NCBI GenBank assembly: GCA_015179025.1
Contig: WHUX01000070.1
Coordinates: forward strand, 186,001-250,000
Length of the DNA: 64,000 nt
Direction of reading: 5' to 3'
DNA from: Terfezia claveryi
Lineage: Eukaryota > Ascomycota > Pezizomycetes > Pezizales > Pezizaceae
The position numbers were made by a program, and so were the translations under genes. How positions within the stretch are numbered: the stretch's first letter is position 1; each line of letters opens with the position of its first letter. The notes beneath the pieces are model-generated. The model searched no databases. It saw only the letters and a list, made by a program, of their open reading frames with translations, and was not told the DNA's origin. Positions 12,159 to 23,428 of this stretch are shown here, piece by piece.

Positions 12159-15100
12159 TCATTTTTTTGCCCTTAATTTATAAGATTTTTTCCTTGGTGC
12201 CTTCTCCTTATGCGGGGTACCTGGCATCTTGCGCTTGCGCTTGCTAGGCGTCAAGGGTTTTAGTGGACAAGTATTCCCCTCATCGTCACTTCCATCCGGT
12301 GTATGTGGCCCTTCCGGTGGCGCATCAAAGTCATCATCATCCTCCCCAGCAACTTTGAGATCTCCATCGATATTCATGATCTCGACAAACTTAATGAGAA
12401 GGTTAGCTCATGCATGTGATGAAATGGACATGAAGGGGCCAAATTACATCTCGACACTGCTGCATCATTCCATCTTCCGTCTCCAATGCAGCCAGAATCC
12501 CTTTAATCTCCTCCCACAGCGGAGCACCACTCACGAACGGGACTTTCGTGGGTGCCTTTGATGTAGCATCCTTTGCCGATACCTTGCCTGCCTTTTTGCC
12601 TGCATTAAGTCCATAAAGCTTCCGTAAATGCGATCGTGTACTCCAGATAAGGGATAATACGGCAGATGCATTCGCCAGTAGTTTCAGTCGCTCAGGGTCA
12701 GCCGAGGTCCCCTCCTCCTTTCCGATCAAGAAGACCTCGGTTTCTATAGAATGCGCTATAGGAACACCCATCGATGCCACAGAGCGCTCTATTGAGATAA
12801 GCACCTGCAACAGCTCATCCATCGTGGAGTACTCGAAGAAGGCTAAATTCTCAATCACGAATCGCGAAAACTCTAGGTGAGTAGGCCTTGTCTCCAGCTC
12901 AAATTTTGTGGGCTCATAATTGAGAGCCGCAGTAAGGACACTGAGGAATTTTTTGCGGGCCTTTCGACTGCCTTTGACAATGTCATACATCGGCCTCATC
13001 TTGGAAACAAATGGATGTGGAGTGGCACCACTCCCATCCTGAATGACATTCAACTGGTATAGAAAGCACTGTCGTAAACCATCCCCATAACACCTCTCCG
13101 CAATTGTCTCATGCTTGCTATGCAGAGTTCGCAACTCCGTGAAGGCAAGCAGTTGTATGGTGGTATTAGTCGATGTTTGCAAAGCAACCAGGGTTGGAAT
13201 ACACTAGTAAAGGTTAGGAAACCTGCACAAGGGGTTGGAAATGAGTTCAAACCTCTTTAGGGTGTACTAGTCCTTGACGGCAGATGCTGGCAATGATTTC
13301 CACTGCAGTAAGGGCATAATGCTCAGTGGTAGCAAGAGCAATTCGTGTGATGTCACCAAGATACTTCTGCGCGATGGACGTACTCACTCTGTCCAGAAAT
13401 TAGCAATTGTTTTGAATGGACTGTTAAAGGTACAGGTGACATGCCCATCATTTTGATTGATGCATGCAGCAAACTCCAATCTACCAGCTCTTTCTGTCCT
13501 GGAATTATCAGCCTCTTCTGCGGACACCTCTGACCTCCTCTCCTCGATCAGGAGAAATCCCTTGAAGCCGGAAAGGACTAGATCCTCAAGTTCCGGCTTC
13601 TTCTCCACGAAGACAGCGTCAAACGCCGCCTGAATCCGGGAGTCAAGGAAGATAGCTGCGTGTGTTTGACACACGTCACCCAAGCTCTCCAAAGCACGTT
13701 TCCGCACAATGAGTGGACGTCGTGACGCAGTGTAGGGCAAGATAGTGTCCGCAATAAGGCCAGATATTGTACTTCCCTTCCATTTCCCTTTCGGGTGACG
13801 AAGCTCCTCAAATTTCTCGCGGTCGCTCTCAAAATCACACTCCATTCCAATGAGGCCTAGGATGTTGATAGACCTATTAAGCTTGTTGATACCCTTCTCG
13901 TCAAGCTCCCCTGCACAGCTATCAATGATCTTGATGCACGAGATGGTCACACGAACAAGACGGTCGATATTTTTTAATACCCCGTTAATGGTCCACAAGC
14001 ATTGCACAACTTCATGTAGCTCCTTTGCGGTGATACGAGAAAGACATTTTAGCAAAGACTGCTGAACCTTCTCTAAGAAGGGGGACTGTGCAGGACCAAG
14101 CGCAGGAAGGGCATAGCGGTATATAATTATGACCGAGCGGAAAACAAGCAGGTCATCAATTGTGGCCAAATTCTCAGTGTATGGCTGTAGCATAGCTAGT
14201 TGTTCAGGCGTGAATAGTTTTGCATTTGCACGAGCAAACACTGCCAATGCTTGTAATGTATATTGTCTCTCAACCTACTCCGAATCAGCTTTATCTCTTA
14301 GATTACAGGGTAAACTCTTACCTTGTCTGTATCGCTTTGACGGTCCAACAAATCATCGAACATGGAGCCGACCATGGCCTTGCAGACTCTTAGATTGATG
14401 TCTAAATTCTTGCAATCCTTGGCAAGTTGCTATACGACACTTGTCAGCACCTCTCCTGTGGATGTGTATAGTAAAAGGGGAACCAACAGATTGGATGAGG
14501 TTCTGCAAAATAGAGAGGGTGAAGTTGTCAAGAGCTCTATCACTTCCAGTACTATGAATGACCTTAATCATGATAGATAATCTCTCATTGACCATCTGTT
14601 TGGCTTTCGGTGGCATTTCCTTTCCTTCACCGTCCTCAACATATGGGTAAAGTGGAGCAATCCAAATCTCCTCAAAAGTTCTCCTTGCAAGTTCCGAAAC
14701 AGCTGAGTCCACATCCTTGATACGAGTCATAAGCGCCTTCGCAATGGAAATTTTGATAGCCTCTTCGTCTGTGCGAAGATAGATATCTTTGCATAATTTC
14801 ATCGCTCTCTTGCGTACGCCAACCGCTACGTCTGTGATGCCCATTTTGATGTGTTCGTATAGATCCGGCTCCAAGTCAGGCCGTAGTGTAATGCACTTCC
14901 CAAGAAGGTCAATGACAGAGTCTCGGACCAAAGACGACTGATCCTGAGCCTTGCTCTTGAAAAATCTCAATACATTAGGACGATTCAATATTGTTGGGTC
15001 CTTTTGCAGAAGCTGCATGATTGACTTCAGGCCTTTGCTACGTGTGGTTGCTTGATCACTATCGATTGCCTTCAAGAGGCGAGTCACAATCGGTTCAAAC

Positions 15101-18100
15101 GACTTGCAAAATGCGTTGTGCATAACAGTTAATGTATAGGCTTGCCGAACTTGTATCGAAGAAACGGACGAGGGGTCACTATGAGATGTTAATTGTGATG
15201 CTCCCTAGATGTAAAATTCTAGAAATACCTACTATTCATCATCAGCTGCCCAGTTGGAGTCGGTCATCATACGCGAAAGATTATACGCTGTAAGTGATAG
15301 TCTTATACCGCTTTCGTCTTGAATTTCCTCCTCTTCTAATTTGTCAAACGCAACGCATATCTTGATGCCCCATGAAACTAAAAAGTATCCTAAAGAGCTC
15401 TGCGAAGGGTCACTATCAGTAGTCAATTCATACTAGCAAAAACCGCCGAGTAGTGACCGAACATACCTGGAACGACTCATCCTGAATATTTTGCTCAGCA
15501 AGGTACTCTGCGGCGCATCTATGGGGACTTTCCCAATCTACAACATCTTCGCTAGCGCCCTGATTTGTGAAATAATTCTCCATGATGCTAGCCATATGTG
15601 AGTCGAATGAATCAAGGTTCTCCCTGTTCGCATGGAATCCTTTCATATGGACATAGATATCGCAAATGGAAGATCCCATAAGCCCAAGAAGGTCAAGTGC
15701 CATGGTTTTAGCTGGGGCTGGCTGTTTATCCCCATCAACGATATTCACCATACTCCGCAAAATTTGTTCAAGCAATAAATCCGCTCCTGGCCATTCTGGA
15801 GATTGCAGAACAGCAAGGAAATCTTCCGTGAAAATATCCATTAAATGCCGGTAAGGCGTGTCACCAGTCTTGGTTGACCGCATTGCCCGCTGTACTAGAT
15901 ATTGCACAAGGTACTTCGCATTCGCCCTTGCAGTCTCATTCAGTGTGCTGCACAGGGTACGTAGCTAAGAACGTTAGCCGTAAGAATGAGAATGTGTGCT
16001 AGGCTTCGAGGTCGTACCTTGTCAACTGCCCTCTCTGGGTGTACTTCATCGAACTCCTCATCTACATTTCTGCCATGTGACTTCTTATCACCAACATATA
16101 TTACCTCCCCATCCTCACCAATGGCCTCTAGCGATCTAGTTTTTTGGGGCGGATTATAGGTCGCGCTTGTCTGCACGAGGGTCATCATTAGGGCGCTAAC
16201 AAGTTGAATGTTTTTGCCGCCCTCGACAAGCTTAAACTGTCTTGCACTTTGGCGGTTGACAGGGAGTTTTTCCAAGCTTGTCAGGATTTCGTCAAAAATA
16301 AATATCCGTTGATCTTCATATCTCGCGAATATCTGGGCCAAATTAGCGGAAATAAACGATGAAGGATATTCATTGCTACCTTTGCCAAGATATCCATTGC
16401 TGCTACCCTGAAACGTTCCACTTTTTGAGAACCAAATACAGACTCCTTCTCGTTGGCTGCGTTATCTATGAAAATGATATCCTTGGCCAGGAATTCCATG
16501 GTCGTCACGGCAGTTTCTGGTATGTCTTCCGAAGCAATGAGTAGGGACAGTAAGGCAAAGACGTTCGTAACCTCGTGGAGCAGTCCTCCGAGTATCTTCC
16601 TCTGGCTTACTACACTTTTGAATATGGTAGGTTTCTCAAATGGCCTCAATTCAATCAAGGGATTGACACATTCATCAAGGAACGATTTTAACATGATCAA
16701 CACTGCTTGCAATATGTCTTCATTATAAATCTTTTTGTTCGTTAGCTTTCCAGCCAGGTAAGTATCGAGCGAATCTCTCACCTGTTTCTCTTCTCGCCCT
16801 CCCACCATCATACGAAGAACGGTCTTAGCAGTCTTCAGCGCACTGTCTATAACATTCAGTCTTCCTAGCCATGAATCTATTGATCCTTCATCCCCAACTG
16901 ATTCTTCGTCAACCTTGACTTTTGTTTCTTCGGCGAGTTTCAACGTCGAGTCACAAAGCTTCTGTATTCTAGCCAAATCTTCAACGGGTATTGCAGAAAA
17001 TCGACCAACCCCTATAACCCTATGTATCGAATTTTCCAGTTTTATCTGAATGGCGGCTGATAAGCACGGCATCTCACTCTCTAGAGTGCTTGACATCCAG
17101 TACTTGCTGGCCTTTTCAATGGTCCTCTCAGATGTATCTCGCTGAAGATTGTCCTCAGCCTCAAAAATGCCATCGATCAATGCTTCCAGTGAGCGCACAT
17201 GTGAGTCTGCCTTGGCTCTTTGATCTATACCAGCTGTCATGGGTTCATCATCCCCTTCAGATGACGATCGTTTTCTTTTCCTACTCTTGCTGGTGGCCGT
17301 TGTCCCCACCGGTTTTGTCTGCCTCATACGATGATCCAATTCAATATGGGTGCTGTACTGCGAAGGATCGAACTTCGGCGGCTTCGTAGGAATAATAATG
17401 GCAGCAACTGGCTGTGAACTCTCAGGAGATTCTTGGTGTTCTTCGATTTTTAGTGGAGGCGTATATGAGTACGCTTGACCCCGGGATGGAGTTACAACTT
17501 CCACTGCAAAGGATGGTGTTTCGGTAGATGACGGCTTGTCCCGGGGTGCTGGTGTTTTTGGCTCTGGTTTCGGGGTTGTGGAGCTGGGTTTTGATCTGAC
17601 AGTAACATTTTGTGGTGGGCCTGGTATATGGTCAGCCGTATGTCCAAAAATCCAAAAGAACCCTGAGGTCATTTTGTATACCAGTCTTGTAACGCGGATC
17701 TGTCTTCTTTAATATCATCTCCCCAAACTTCCCAATTTTAGGATTTCTTATGAAATCATACGGAGCTCCTTTAGACGCTTCATTTGCGGCACTATTGGTT
17801 CCTTTCTTGACATCCATAACGGATTTGAACCGGCTAGGCAAATTGATTAGTTTTGGACATGAGGCATCTTCTAGAACATGGATATTGACTCACTATTCAG
17901 TAAGTTCGTGAGAGTTGATATAAGATGCAACTTCTCCTAGTTGTCTCCCAACTACCCTTGAACTTGGGTCTGCTTCAGCCTGTGCATTGAGTGAGTCCAG
18001 GGTATGCCGAGCCTGGTCCCTTTCGGTAGGATCTGGAAATGTATGTGAAGTTCCAGAGGTCTTCACCACTGGTAACGGAATGGACTCTGGCAAAGAGCAT

Positions 18101-18304
18101 GTATATTAGAACCAAATTTGACTTGATAATATCAATGAGACAAGCTTTCTCCAACTTCGTGAATGAAATGCATGCTATGGAAGGATTACCTGCAGCAAAT
18201 GGTACAACTGATGACAGAGGAGTAAATTGTAGAGCATCGTCGACATCGACTGGGGGATTTCGGCGATGGGTATTGGCCCCATTTCCATATGTATTGCGCT
18301 CCAT
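12159..18304 (-). CDS. mis4: Sister-chromatid cohesion loader Scc2/Mis4 (NIPBL family)
   Basis: Thirteen exons on the minus strand: 18304-18190, 18086-17894, 17833-17682, 17620-16380, 16332-16018, 15964-15467, 15432-15233, 15178-14488, 14429-14322, 14274-13434, 13386-13253, 13203-12448, 12380-12159; 1821 aa. With Scc4/Mau2 this protein loads cohesin onto chromatin. Visible features are an N-terminal FTPLSSVVPF segment typical of fungal Scc2, a basic patch SRKRKRSSS near residue 265, and HEAT repeats from about residue 920 (SLVR..VIDLLGKCI, VGVRKRAMKLCKDIY). Further landmarks are RQYTLQALAVFARA, KYLGDITRIALATTEHY and a basic C-terminal tail after an acidic stretch. The length matches fungal Scc2 proteins. 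The exon 10/11 junction is the least certain; all other joins restore family-like sequence. Confidence 0.93.
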
Positions 18305-18722
18305 GTTGCAGGTGGATATAGCCTTGCTTGATGGCGTATGCTGGAGTCGAAATGGAGCTTCAGCTATTTTTCCGTCGGCCCGTTTTGTTCATCACGAAGT
18401 TGAAACTCGACGGGCAGTAGTGTGAACGTTACGGACACAATGATTTTCGTCACTGCTTCATCCAGGTACCCGCCCGTCACGTTAATAGTGGATTCACAGG
18501 CCAGCACGAAAATCGATGATCGGGTGACGGATTGATAACTTTGGACTTGAATTTATTGCAGGGTTCCGTCGACTTGAACGCATGAAGGTCGAAAGTACTA
18601 AGTAGGTAGAAGACGCACTCTGACGCTAAGCAAGCACCGAGTGCGGCTACAAAAAGTTCAACAGACATACCAATGCTTGGCGGTCGAGGTACTTATGGTT
18701 ACCGGTAGTCCATATCGAAGTA

Positions 18723-18734
18723 ACGCGAACGCGT
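18723..18734. promoter_or_regulatory. Possible tandem MCB-like boxes upstream of mis4
   Basis: ACGCGA (18723-18728) is followed directly by ACGCGT (18729-18734), about 420 bp upstream of the mis4 ATG. ACGCGT is the MluI cell-cycle box bound by MBF in yeasts, which drives G1/S transcription of cohesion and replication genes. The role here is inferred from sequence and position only. Confidence 0.3.
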
Positions 18735-18812
18735 CTCATGCACGACTTCTCATTTGAGCAGCCGGGTGGGGTATTGATGATGAACACATCTCTAGGAATT
18801 GAAAAATTCTAT

Positions 18813-19928
18813 CTATAGATTTTTGAATACTGTCTGCCAAAGCTCGCTATCCTCTCCCAGCACATATGTCAACTCGATATCGGCAAAACTACTTTCTTCA
18901 TTGGGCATGCTTTCAAGTTGACTAATGACATTTCCCAGCAAGAATGCCTTCCCCGCTGTTTGCCCTAGGCCGCCTTCATGTGAAATTGCTACTGCGTGGA
19001 TGTGGAAATGATAGTAGGAAGGTTGATCTAGACAAGAGTTCACGTTAGTACGTGCTTCGGGGAAATTTTCATATCCCGGCCGGGAGTCATACAATGAACA
19101 TAAAGCTTTAGTTGATTTGACTCAAACTCTGGATATGCCTCACAAACTGCTGATGCTATCTTATGGCCGACCCTGCGAAGCCATGGCACGTTTTTCTTCG
19201 TTAAATCTCTGAGCGACGTGATATCCTTTCGATGGACCAGGGCCATCATGTATAATGAGGTCAAGGTTCTGCGGTCCCATTTACTACACCTAGTCAGCAG
19301 TCGAAGCAGCAATGGCCCGGCCCAACATACAGGTCTGGAAGTAAAATAAACCCTTCATGCTCGTCTGTATCCTCAAAGACTATTCTCTCCGCCTCAGATT
19401 GATGGGCCAGTATATTATACACCCAATTAAGCCTTCCACCAACCCTTTTACTTTCCACATAGGGTTTAACAAGCTCCCGGTATACCTGTGGAGTTTCGGT
19501 GACCATCCGCAAGCTTTGTCTGCTATACTTCTTGATATGCGTTTCAGTAGCTGGGTATATGAAAGTAAATTTCATCTCGGGACGTTTCTCAATGTCTGGC
19601 TCAGAATGGGAAGCCAGGAACCAATGGTAAATGTCATTTTGACCGAGCATTGTGAGTGCGGAGAGATTGGAAGGTTCCTGGAACTTTGCTAGAATCTCAG
19701 GAGAGATATTGAAGGCAGTTTTCTCTGCAACTATGATTGCATCTTGAGAACCAATCTTGCCTAGAAGACTCATAGATTTCGTCCCAGTGTCTAGAACCAG
19801 ACAGGTAAGCTGCAAACTACTGAATTATAAATGAGCACAATCACCTACGTACCTTCATTGAGAAGCCTAGTCAGTTTGAAACTCCGAAACGCTTCTATTT
19901 GTTTGCTTTCACTGCCAGATTCTGTCAT
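18813..19928 (-). CDS. dcs1: Scavenger mRNA-decapping enzyme DcpS/Dcs1
   Basis: Four minus-strand exons, 19928-19853, 19790-19331, 19283-19093 and 19027-18813; 313 aa. It hydrolyses the cap left after 3'-5' mRNA decay, releasing m7GMP. The N-terminal domain holds LLNEDTGTK..SLLGKIG. The C-terminal HIT domain shows EGFILLPDLKWDRRTL, VHRKDITSLRDLT and the histidine triad YYHFHIHAVAI, with the central catalytic histidine. Splices at 19791/19853 and 19284/19331 restore exact family motifs. Same strand as mis4, whose start lies about 510 bp downstream of its stop. Confidence 0.93.
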
Positions 19929-20171
19929 TTTGGCTGTGAAGCCTCTCAATGCTAAAGTTGAATGGTGATCAGCAGCACCGTTGGGTGGAGTCTTCTGCAA
20001 TTATTGATGATGAATGTTGATATATCATTCGAATATTGGTATGAGTTTGTGTGATCCCACCTGTACCTACCCCGCAGTGGGGCAATTGAACTCTTTGAGA
20101 TCTTCAGGCCACTTGCATGTGCATATATGCGACGACTCATCGTCAGTTTTGGAGGAACTATGTACTGTACA

Positions 20172-20590
20172 AGCGAACCCATTTGCCAATCCCATTTCAC
20201 AATCCCATTAGCGAGACTGCTAGCACTTAACTCTACACATCTTATATTATATTCCACTACTACTGAATACCGTGTTGCAATTATTGCCATAGGGAGCTAC
20301 TGCAATTACTGCTGGCTAGTGAGTCTATAAGTAAATGAATTAGGTGTCGGGTTTATTCGAACAGTTAAGCTATTGGAATAGGAATCTGATCGCGAACCCA
20401 TTTTGTCAATCACATAAGCGAGATTGCTAGAACTTAACTCTACTCCGTACACATCTCTTATTATATTCCCTACTACTGAATCCCATGTTGCAATTATTGC
20501 CATCGGGGGCTACTGCAGTTACTAGTGAGCCTATAATCAAGATGAATAGTGTGCGGTTTACTCGACAGTTTAAGCTAATGGAAATCTGAA
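20172..20590. repeat. Dispersed ~215-bp repeat, copies 2 and 3 in tandem
   Basis: Two head-to-tail copies (about 20172-20392 and 20393-20590) of the repeat also seen at 10490-10690. Each begins near GCGAACCCATTT and ends near GAATCTGATCG or GAAATCTGAACG. They abut the minisatellite that follows. Confidence 0.75.
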
Positions 20591-20691
20591 CGGTTGGATG
20601 CGAAGGTTGCTGGAGGCTTTGACCTGGGAAAGTAACCCAGAACATTGAGCTTTGAACCAGCGTGCCCGGAAACCAGTTTAGCAAATCAATC

Positions 20692-20732
20692 GAAAACCCT
20701 GTCTGGTTGGCACAACACTCTCCCAAGAACCC
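20692..20732 (+). mobile_element. TAGTCTGG-type insertion, degenerate duplication
   Basis: TGTCTGGTTGGCACAACA begins at 20700; flanks GAAAACCC (20692-20699) and AAGAACCC (20725-20732) differ at two positions. A neighbouring repeat unit (about 21015-21035, CAATCAAGAACCTAGCG) lacks the insert. Probably an older copy. Confidence 0.5.
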
Positions 20733-20883
20733 AGAGTGCAAATGAGCCTGAACCCAGCATCCAAAGCGGCCTATAAACCAGCAACCCAGCTTAGCTTAAC
20801 CCAGCGTGCAATAATTGAGGCCTGAAACCAGCAGCAAATACTTCTTGGCGAGTTCAGGGTAACTCCTGTCATATAGTAATCAG

Positions 20884-20911
20884 TAAGTCAACTAGTCTGG
20901 TTTAAGTCAAC
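20884..20911 (+). mobile_element. TAGTCTGG micro-insertion in the minisatellite (10 bp)
   Basis: TAGTCTGGTT (20893-20902) between perfect 9-bp repeats TAAGTCAAC (20884-20892 and 20903-20911). The related unit at about 21429-21446 reads AGTAAATCAACCAAGAACCC without insert or duplication, so it represents the empty site. Confidence 0.9.
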
Positions 20912-21381
20912 CAAGAACCAGGGTCCAAATGAGGCCGAAATTCCAGCGTGGAATTGAGTTTTGAAACCAGCGTCCAAAAAACCAGCGTGCAAATAAGCCC
21001 GGAAACCAGCTTAGCAAATCAATCAAGAACCTAGCGTGCAAATGAGCCTGGAACCCAGTTCCAAAGCGGCCTAGAAACCGGCGTCCAAATGAGCCCGAAA
21101 CTCAGCTTAGCCTGATCTAGAATTCAGCATGCAATTAAGGCTTGAAACCCAGCAAATTCTTCTTGGCGAATTCAGGCTACCCTGGGTGAGTTCAGGGTAA
21201 CATTGTCGTATTGCAATTAGTAAAACCCAGCGTGCAATTGAGTATTGAAACCAGCATCCAAAGAACCAGTGTTCAAATGAGCCCAAAACTCAGCTTAGCT
21301 AATCAACCTAGAACCCAGGTGCTTGAAACCAGCCCGAAACCCAGCAAATTCTTCTTGGCGAGTTCAGGGTACCCTGGGTGA

Positions 21382-21406
21382 GTTCAGGGTTAGTCTGGTT
21401 CAGGGT
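21382..21406 (+). mobile_element. TAGTCTG micro-insertion in the minisatellite (7 bp)
   Basis: GTTCAGGGT occurs at 21382-21390 and 21398-21406 with TAGTCTG between. The related units at 20852-20860 and 21190-21198 carry one GTTCAGGGT followed directly by AAC, giving two empty-site references. Confidence 0.85.
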
Positions 21407-21804
21407 AACACATGCCGTATAGTAATTAGTAAATCAACCAAGAACCCAGCGTGCAAATGTACCTTGAAACCCAAAGCAGCCTAGAAACCAGCGTCCGAAT
21501 GAGCCCGAAAACCAGCTTAGCAAAGCAACCTATAAACCAGCGTGCAAATGAGCCCGGAAACTAGCTTAGCGGGATTTCGCAACTTATTTATTGTTATGTC
21601 ACTATGGCAACCCAACAAACTTCAGATGTTACTATGGCAACGACTTACTAGTAAATAGAAATAGCCGCAGCTTGAAGTATACTTATATAACGTACAGTAT
21701 CTACCCCTCTTGTATTTCCTCTCACTCAAGGTATAGCTATCCAAACAGCTCATCGCTTTAGATATGGCTTCTCACGATCGAAAACTCCTTACAGTGCAGA
21801 GTGC

Positions 21805-22125
21805 GTGCTGCCTTCCGAAGTTGAACAAGCTCTAGCAAGTACTCAACTGCCACCTATTCTAAACCTATCTTCAAGCAGCGGAAAACCTATTTCAAGCAGC
21901 GGTAGCAGTAATAGAGTCCAACTTACAGAGGATGTAAAGGTTAAGCTTGTTATTCTATATACAATATCAAGCAGACCACCAGTATAATAAAAAGGCTTTT
22001 TGGGTACAGATTCGGGATCTATTGCAGGAAGAGATTGGCAAAGCATTGCGAGATCCCCAACAAACAGCAAACATATTGGTCGCTCAGTTTGAGGACCAAA
22101 TTTAAAAGGAGGAAAATGAGTCTGG
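21805..22125 (+). pseudogene. Relic of an unidentified gene
   Basis: Frame 1 from 21805 reads MLPSEVEQALAS and continues through a serine-rich stretch to VQLTEDVKVKLVILYT, then stops. After a one-base shift the sequence continues as QYNKKAFWVQIRDLLQEEIG and LRDPQQTANILVAQFEDQI (to about 22110). The two halves look like one protein with a helix-rich segment, possibly DNA binding, broken by a frameshift. Further coding-like text downstream (to about 22400) could not be joined. The family is not identified. Confidence 0.45.
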
Positions 22126-22489
22126 TATGTTTTAAATTTAATATATATTCATAATTTGATCAAGGCTGAGATGGAGAAGTATCTGACGTACCTCACTCCG
22201 TGTAAATCGAAAGAACTCAACACACAATCAGTGTCTGTAAACTGACCGAATCCAATTGCTGGGGCTGGGAGTGGAGGTGATAAGGGTTGTCAATAACGTG
22301 AATTATCATAGCAGTGCGATCTGTGTCTCATTTGCAGTTGCTATCGCTAGAGTTGCTGCTGCTGCTGCTGATTTCGCTGTCATGGCTGGTATCTACCACT
22401 TAACATAAACCTCTTCTTTCTGTTTCTTCGCTAACTTTAAGGCTTACTAACCATAGACATAGCCATAACAAGAAAGCTCGCGAAATTCC

Positions 22490-22565
22490 TCTAACCAATC
22501 AAGAACCCAGCATCCAAAGCAGAGTAGATACCAGCGTCCAAATGAGCCCGGAAACCAGCTTAGCC
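22490..22565. repeat. Outlying minisatellite fragment
   Basis: AATCAAGAACCCAGC, CCAGCGTCCAAATGAGCCCG and GAAACCAGCTTAGC are shared with the array at 20595-21575, 0.9 kb away. This suggests the relic at 21.8-22.1 kb was inserted into, or is bounded by, the array. Confidence 0.75.
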
Positions 22566-22569
22566 AATC

Positions 22570-23428
22570 AATTAAGAACAGAAGAATCTTTTATTTCAAA
22601 ATGTCAAAACGAGTTACCACAGTCCACTGTACTTCTTTAACTACACCTACTTCTTAGGTCATCCTCGTTGTAGACTCGTGCTCCAGAGATATGTAGTGAA
22701 CTGGAGCATTAAGGAATGGATACCTTAAAACCTTACTCCCTCGCCCTTCCAATGATATTTAGGCAATTAGCTTTTTGCCTCCACTGGGATTCGAACTTGG
22801 CCCTCAATAAGCAACCATGTCCGTAAAGTAAAGAACCTCCTACCGTCAGTTCATAGATTAAATGCCAATTATGCAGTTGAATTACACCAAAATGCTGGAT
22901 TATGCAGATGAACTTAAGGTTTATGGACTGATTCCGAGCAATTCTATTACCTGATTCCAGCTGATTTGGAGCAACTCATATCAGCCTGTTCCCATAGCCC
23001 GTATAAGGTGATTCTTAGGATATAGAGCTCGATATATGAGACAGTCGAGGCTGGCAGGGCATGCTTATAGAGCTCGATATAAGAGAAACTCGTGGCTTGC
23101 AGGCTGTTTTGCACGCTGATATATACCTTGATTTGCACGCTGAGATCTAGGCTGATGTGGAGACTGGGGTCTAGGCGGTTTGAACGCTGAGTTGTAGGCT
23201 GATTTGCAGGCTGAGATCTAGGTTGATTTGCATGCTTGGATATATACCCTCGGGGGTGCAACCAGACTGCCCCCGGGGCCAGCAATTTCCCTGCCCTCCG
23301 GTAGAGTAGGCACCGTCCTTATAGCATAGCGATAGTACTCTCTTCACGAATTTTGATTTACCATCCCTTAGGTGTAAGCCTCAAATTTCAAGAGAAAAAC
23401 CAAATCTTTCATTTTGTATAAAATCAAA
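22570..23428. other. Non-coding stretch with short tandem duplications
   Basis: No gene seen. Between about 23020 and 23245 two short repeats occur: ATAGAGCTCGATATA twice (~47 bp apart), and GCTGATTTGCAGGCTGAGAT-like units four to five times. Confidence 0.55.

Larger units (their letters stand above)
20595..21575. repeat. Degenerate minisatellite, ~1 kb
   Basis: Imperfect units of roughly 30-45 bp built from phrases such as AACCCAGCGTGCAAATGAGCC, GGAAACCAGCTTAGCAAATC and CCAAAGCGGCCTAGAAACC. A higher-order unit of about 200-300 bp contains CTTCTTGGCGAGTTCAGGGT and TAGTAATTAGTAAATCAACC (near 20840-20895, 21165-21225, 21350-21440). Two TAGTCTGG micro-insertions, and a degenerate third, interrupt it. 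No coding frame runs through it. Confidence 0.85.

Noticed and set aside
16359..17389. Plus-strand open frames antisense to mis4
   Set aside because: Shadow frames of the strongly supported minus-strand gene.
22780..22800. tRNA-like word GGGATTCGAACTT (T-loop on the minus strand)
   Set aside because: The stem arms do not pair and no acceptor or anticodon arm fits around it.
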